Assembly (NCBI GenBank): GCA_002690445.1
Contig: NZER01000236.1
Span: 1 to 8,794 of the forward strand
Length of the DNA: 8,794 nt
Direction of reading: 5' to 3'
DNA from: Candidatus Pacearchaeota archaeon
GTDB taxonomy: Archaea > Nanoarchaeota > Nanoarchaeia > Pacearchaeales > GW2011-AR1
How positions within the stretch are numbered: the stretch's first letter is position 1; every line of letters begins with the position of its first letter. A model generated the notes under the pieces. That model ran no database searches. It saw nothing but the letters and a program-made list of their open reading frames with translations, and was not told the origin of the DNA. A program made the translations under genes and the position numbers. Below, in pieces: positions 7,862 through 8,794 of this stretch.

Positions 7862-8794
7862 TCAGGCAAAGTCGATTTCAGAGTATCCGTTAACCTTTTT
7901 GATTTCAATGAGCTTATCTACAATATCACGCATTGCATCAATATGAGATATACACATAATAAAACCAAATTGTGATCTTAAATAATCGAATAACATGTGC
8001 ATTGAATTAAGATTATCTGAATCTAGTACTCCGAAGCCTTCATCTATTGCTAAAAAGTTTGGTCTTGGTAGGTTTGAAACGTTTATAAGTGAAGTTCTAA
8101 TTGCAAGCGATGAAATAAATTTCTCCATTCCAGATGTTAATTCTAATGGCCAATAATTATCATCATCATAAACAATATAAGCATTAATATTTTTGCCGTC
8201 TGTTTGTAATATCATGGTAAATTCGACAATTTGATTTAGAATATTATTTATTTCGGATTCTATTTGTGGAAGTGCTTTTGTTATTAAATGATATGGAACG
8301 CCATCTCGTTGTACAGACTTTTGGTAATATTCATATCCCTGGTATTGTTGTTCAAGTTCTTTTAATCTATTAATTCCGTCTTGTGCGTCTTGTTTAGATT
8401 TTTCTGCCATTTTTAATTTACCTGAGATATTTAATAGTTTGCCATGTAAGTCATTTAATTCAAAACTTACTGTTCCTATCTCATCTCTAATTTCTTGAAT
8501 TTCGGAATCTTTAGTTTCATTAAATTCAATATTAGATTTTTGTTTTAATGACTTTTTTAGTTCTAATTTTTTAGATTTTAGATCTTCTCTACCTTTATGA
8601 ATTCGCCATTTTATTTGTTCTAGTTGATGTTCTTGTGCAAGTAATATTCCATTATTTATTCCTAATGCATGCTTCATATTAGACAATGCTGATAGTTTTT
8701 CTTTTGGTTTAGTATCTAATATGTCAGCAATTTTATTTCCAATATCATCTATATCAAATGTTATTGCTTGCTCCTCATCAATTAATTTAGGCAA
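7862..8794 (-). CDS. SbcC/Rad50/gp46-like recombination ATPase, C-terminal part (5' end outside window)
   Basis: The last 310 codons end at TGA (7864-7862). The first visible codon, TTG, is probably internal, because the N-terminal ATPase half with Walker A must lie beyond the edge. Visible parts: charged coiled-coil helices (about 50-160); a segment around RDGVPYHLITKALPQIESEI (163-182) that matches the conserved region after the coiled coil in SbcC-type proteins; ABC signature LTSGMEKF (219-226); Walker B FLAIDEGFG with D251 and E252; D-loop VLD (256-258); and an H-loop histidine at 284 in ISHID. Family members pair with an SbcD/Mre11/gp47 nuclease to process DNA ends in recombination-dependent replication and repair. 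No CxxC zinc hook occurs in the visible part; the only cysteine is 281. The motifs are intact, so the gene looks functional. The family call is firm; T4 gp46 orthology rather than another SMC-like ATPase is inferred. It lies 27 bases upstream of the giant structural gene on the same strand. Confidence 0.9.
   Translation of the reverse strand: MPKLIDEEQAITFDIDDIGNKIADILDTKPKEKLSALSNMKHALGINNGILLAQEHQLEQIKWRIHKGREDLKSKKLELKKSLKQKSNIEFNETKDSEIQEIRDEIGTVSFELNDLHGKLLNISGKLKMAEKSKQDAQDGINRLKELEQQYQGYEYYQKSVQRDGVPYHLITKALPQIESEINNILNQIVEFTMILQTDGKNINAYIVYDDDNYWPLELTSGMEKFISSLAIRTSLINVSNLPRPNFLAIDEGFGVLDSDNLNSMHMLFDYLRSQFGFIMCISHIDAMRDIVDKLIEIKKVNGYSEIDFA

Noticed and set aside
8792..8794. TTG as the start codon of the SbcC-like gene
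   Set aside because: It is just the first codon at the window edge. The family needs an N-terminal Walker A half, which must lie upstream.

Overview
The window is AT-rich and almost wholly coding. Both genes lie on the minus strand, so transcription runs from high to low coordinates. It looks like part of a tailed-phage genome or a prophage. The evidence is one gigantic modular virion-type protein (at least 2,611 residues, running off the left edge) next to the C-terminal part of an SbcC/Rad50-like ATPase of the kind many large phages carry for recombination and replication. A T4-like or other large myovirus, perhaps marine, is the best guess from protein style and composition. No capsid, terminase or polymerase gene is visible to confirm the lineage.

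Layout, in transcription order. At 8794-7862 is the last 310 codons of an SbcC/Rad50/gp46-like protein: coiled coil, ABC signature, Walker B, D-loop and H-loop are visible, while Walker A lies outside the window. A 27-base gap (7835-7861) follows and carries a good Shine-Dalgarno, AGAAGG. From 7834 to the left edge a single uninterrupted reading frame encodes the giant structural protein. I followed this frame codon by codon and found no stop.

The giant protein reads as a chain of modules: an N-terminal beta-rich region (about 1-200); an acidic, proline/glycine-rich linker (about 220-291); several unrecognised beta-sandwich-like segments; a fibre module with an 'IDIRTNKFFLG' motif (about 860-900); an array of 49-58-residue Ser/Ile-rich fibre repeats (about 913-1250); a cysteine/histidine-containing segment (about 1400-1600); a segment with 'GAGTDGNAYG' (1736-1745); a 'VARIGDLSGI' motif (1847-1856); a LamG/concanavalin A-like domain (about 1893-2140); a second copy of the fibre repeat (2199 to about 2280); and a tail-fibre-like C-terminal stretch with 'NITSVGTISDGTWN', continuing beyond the window. 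The likely role is a long tail fibre or other host-contact virion protein, with LamG as a candidate glycan-binding domain.

No tRNA, rRNA, CRISPR array, insertion sequence or convincing terminator was seen. The short open frames antisense to, or out of frame with, the giant gene are best read as shadows.
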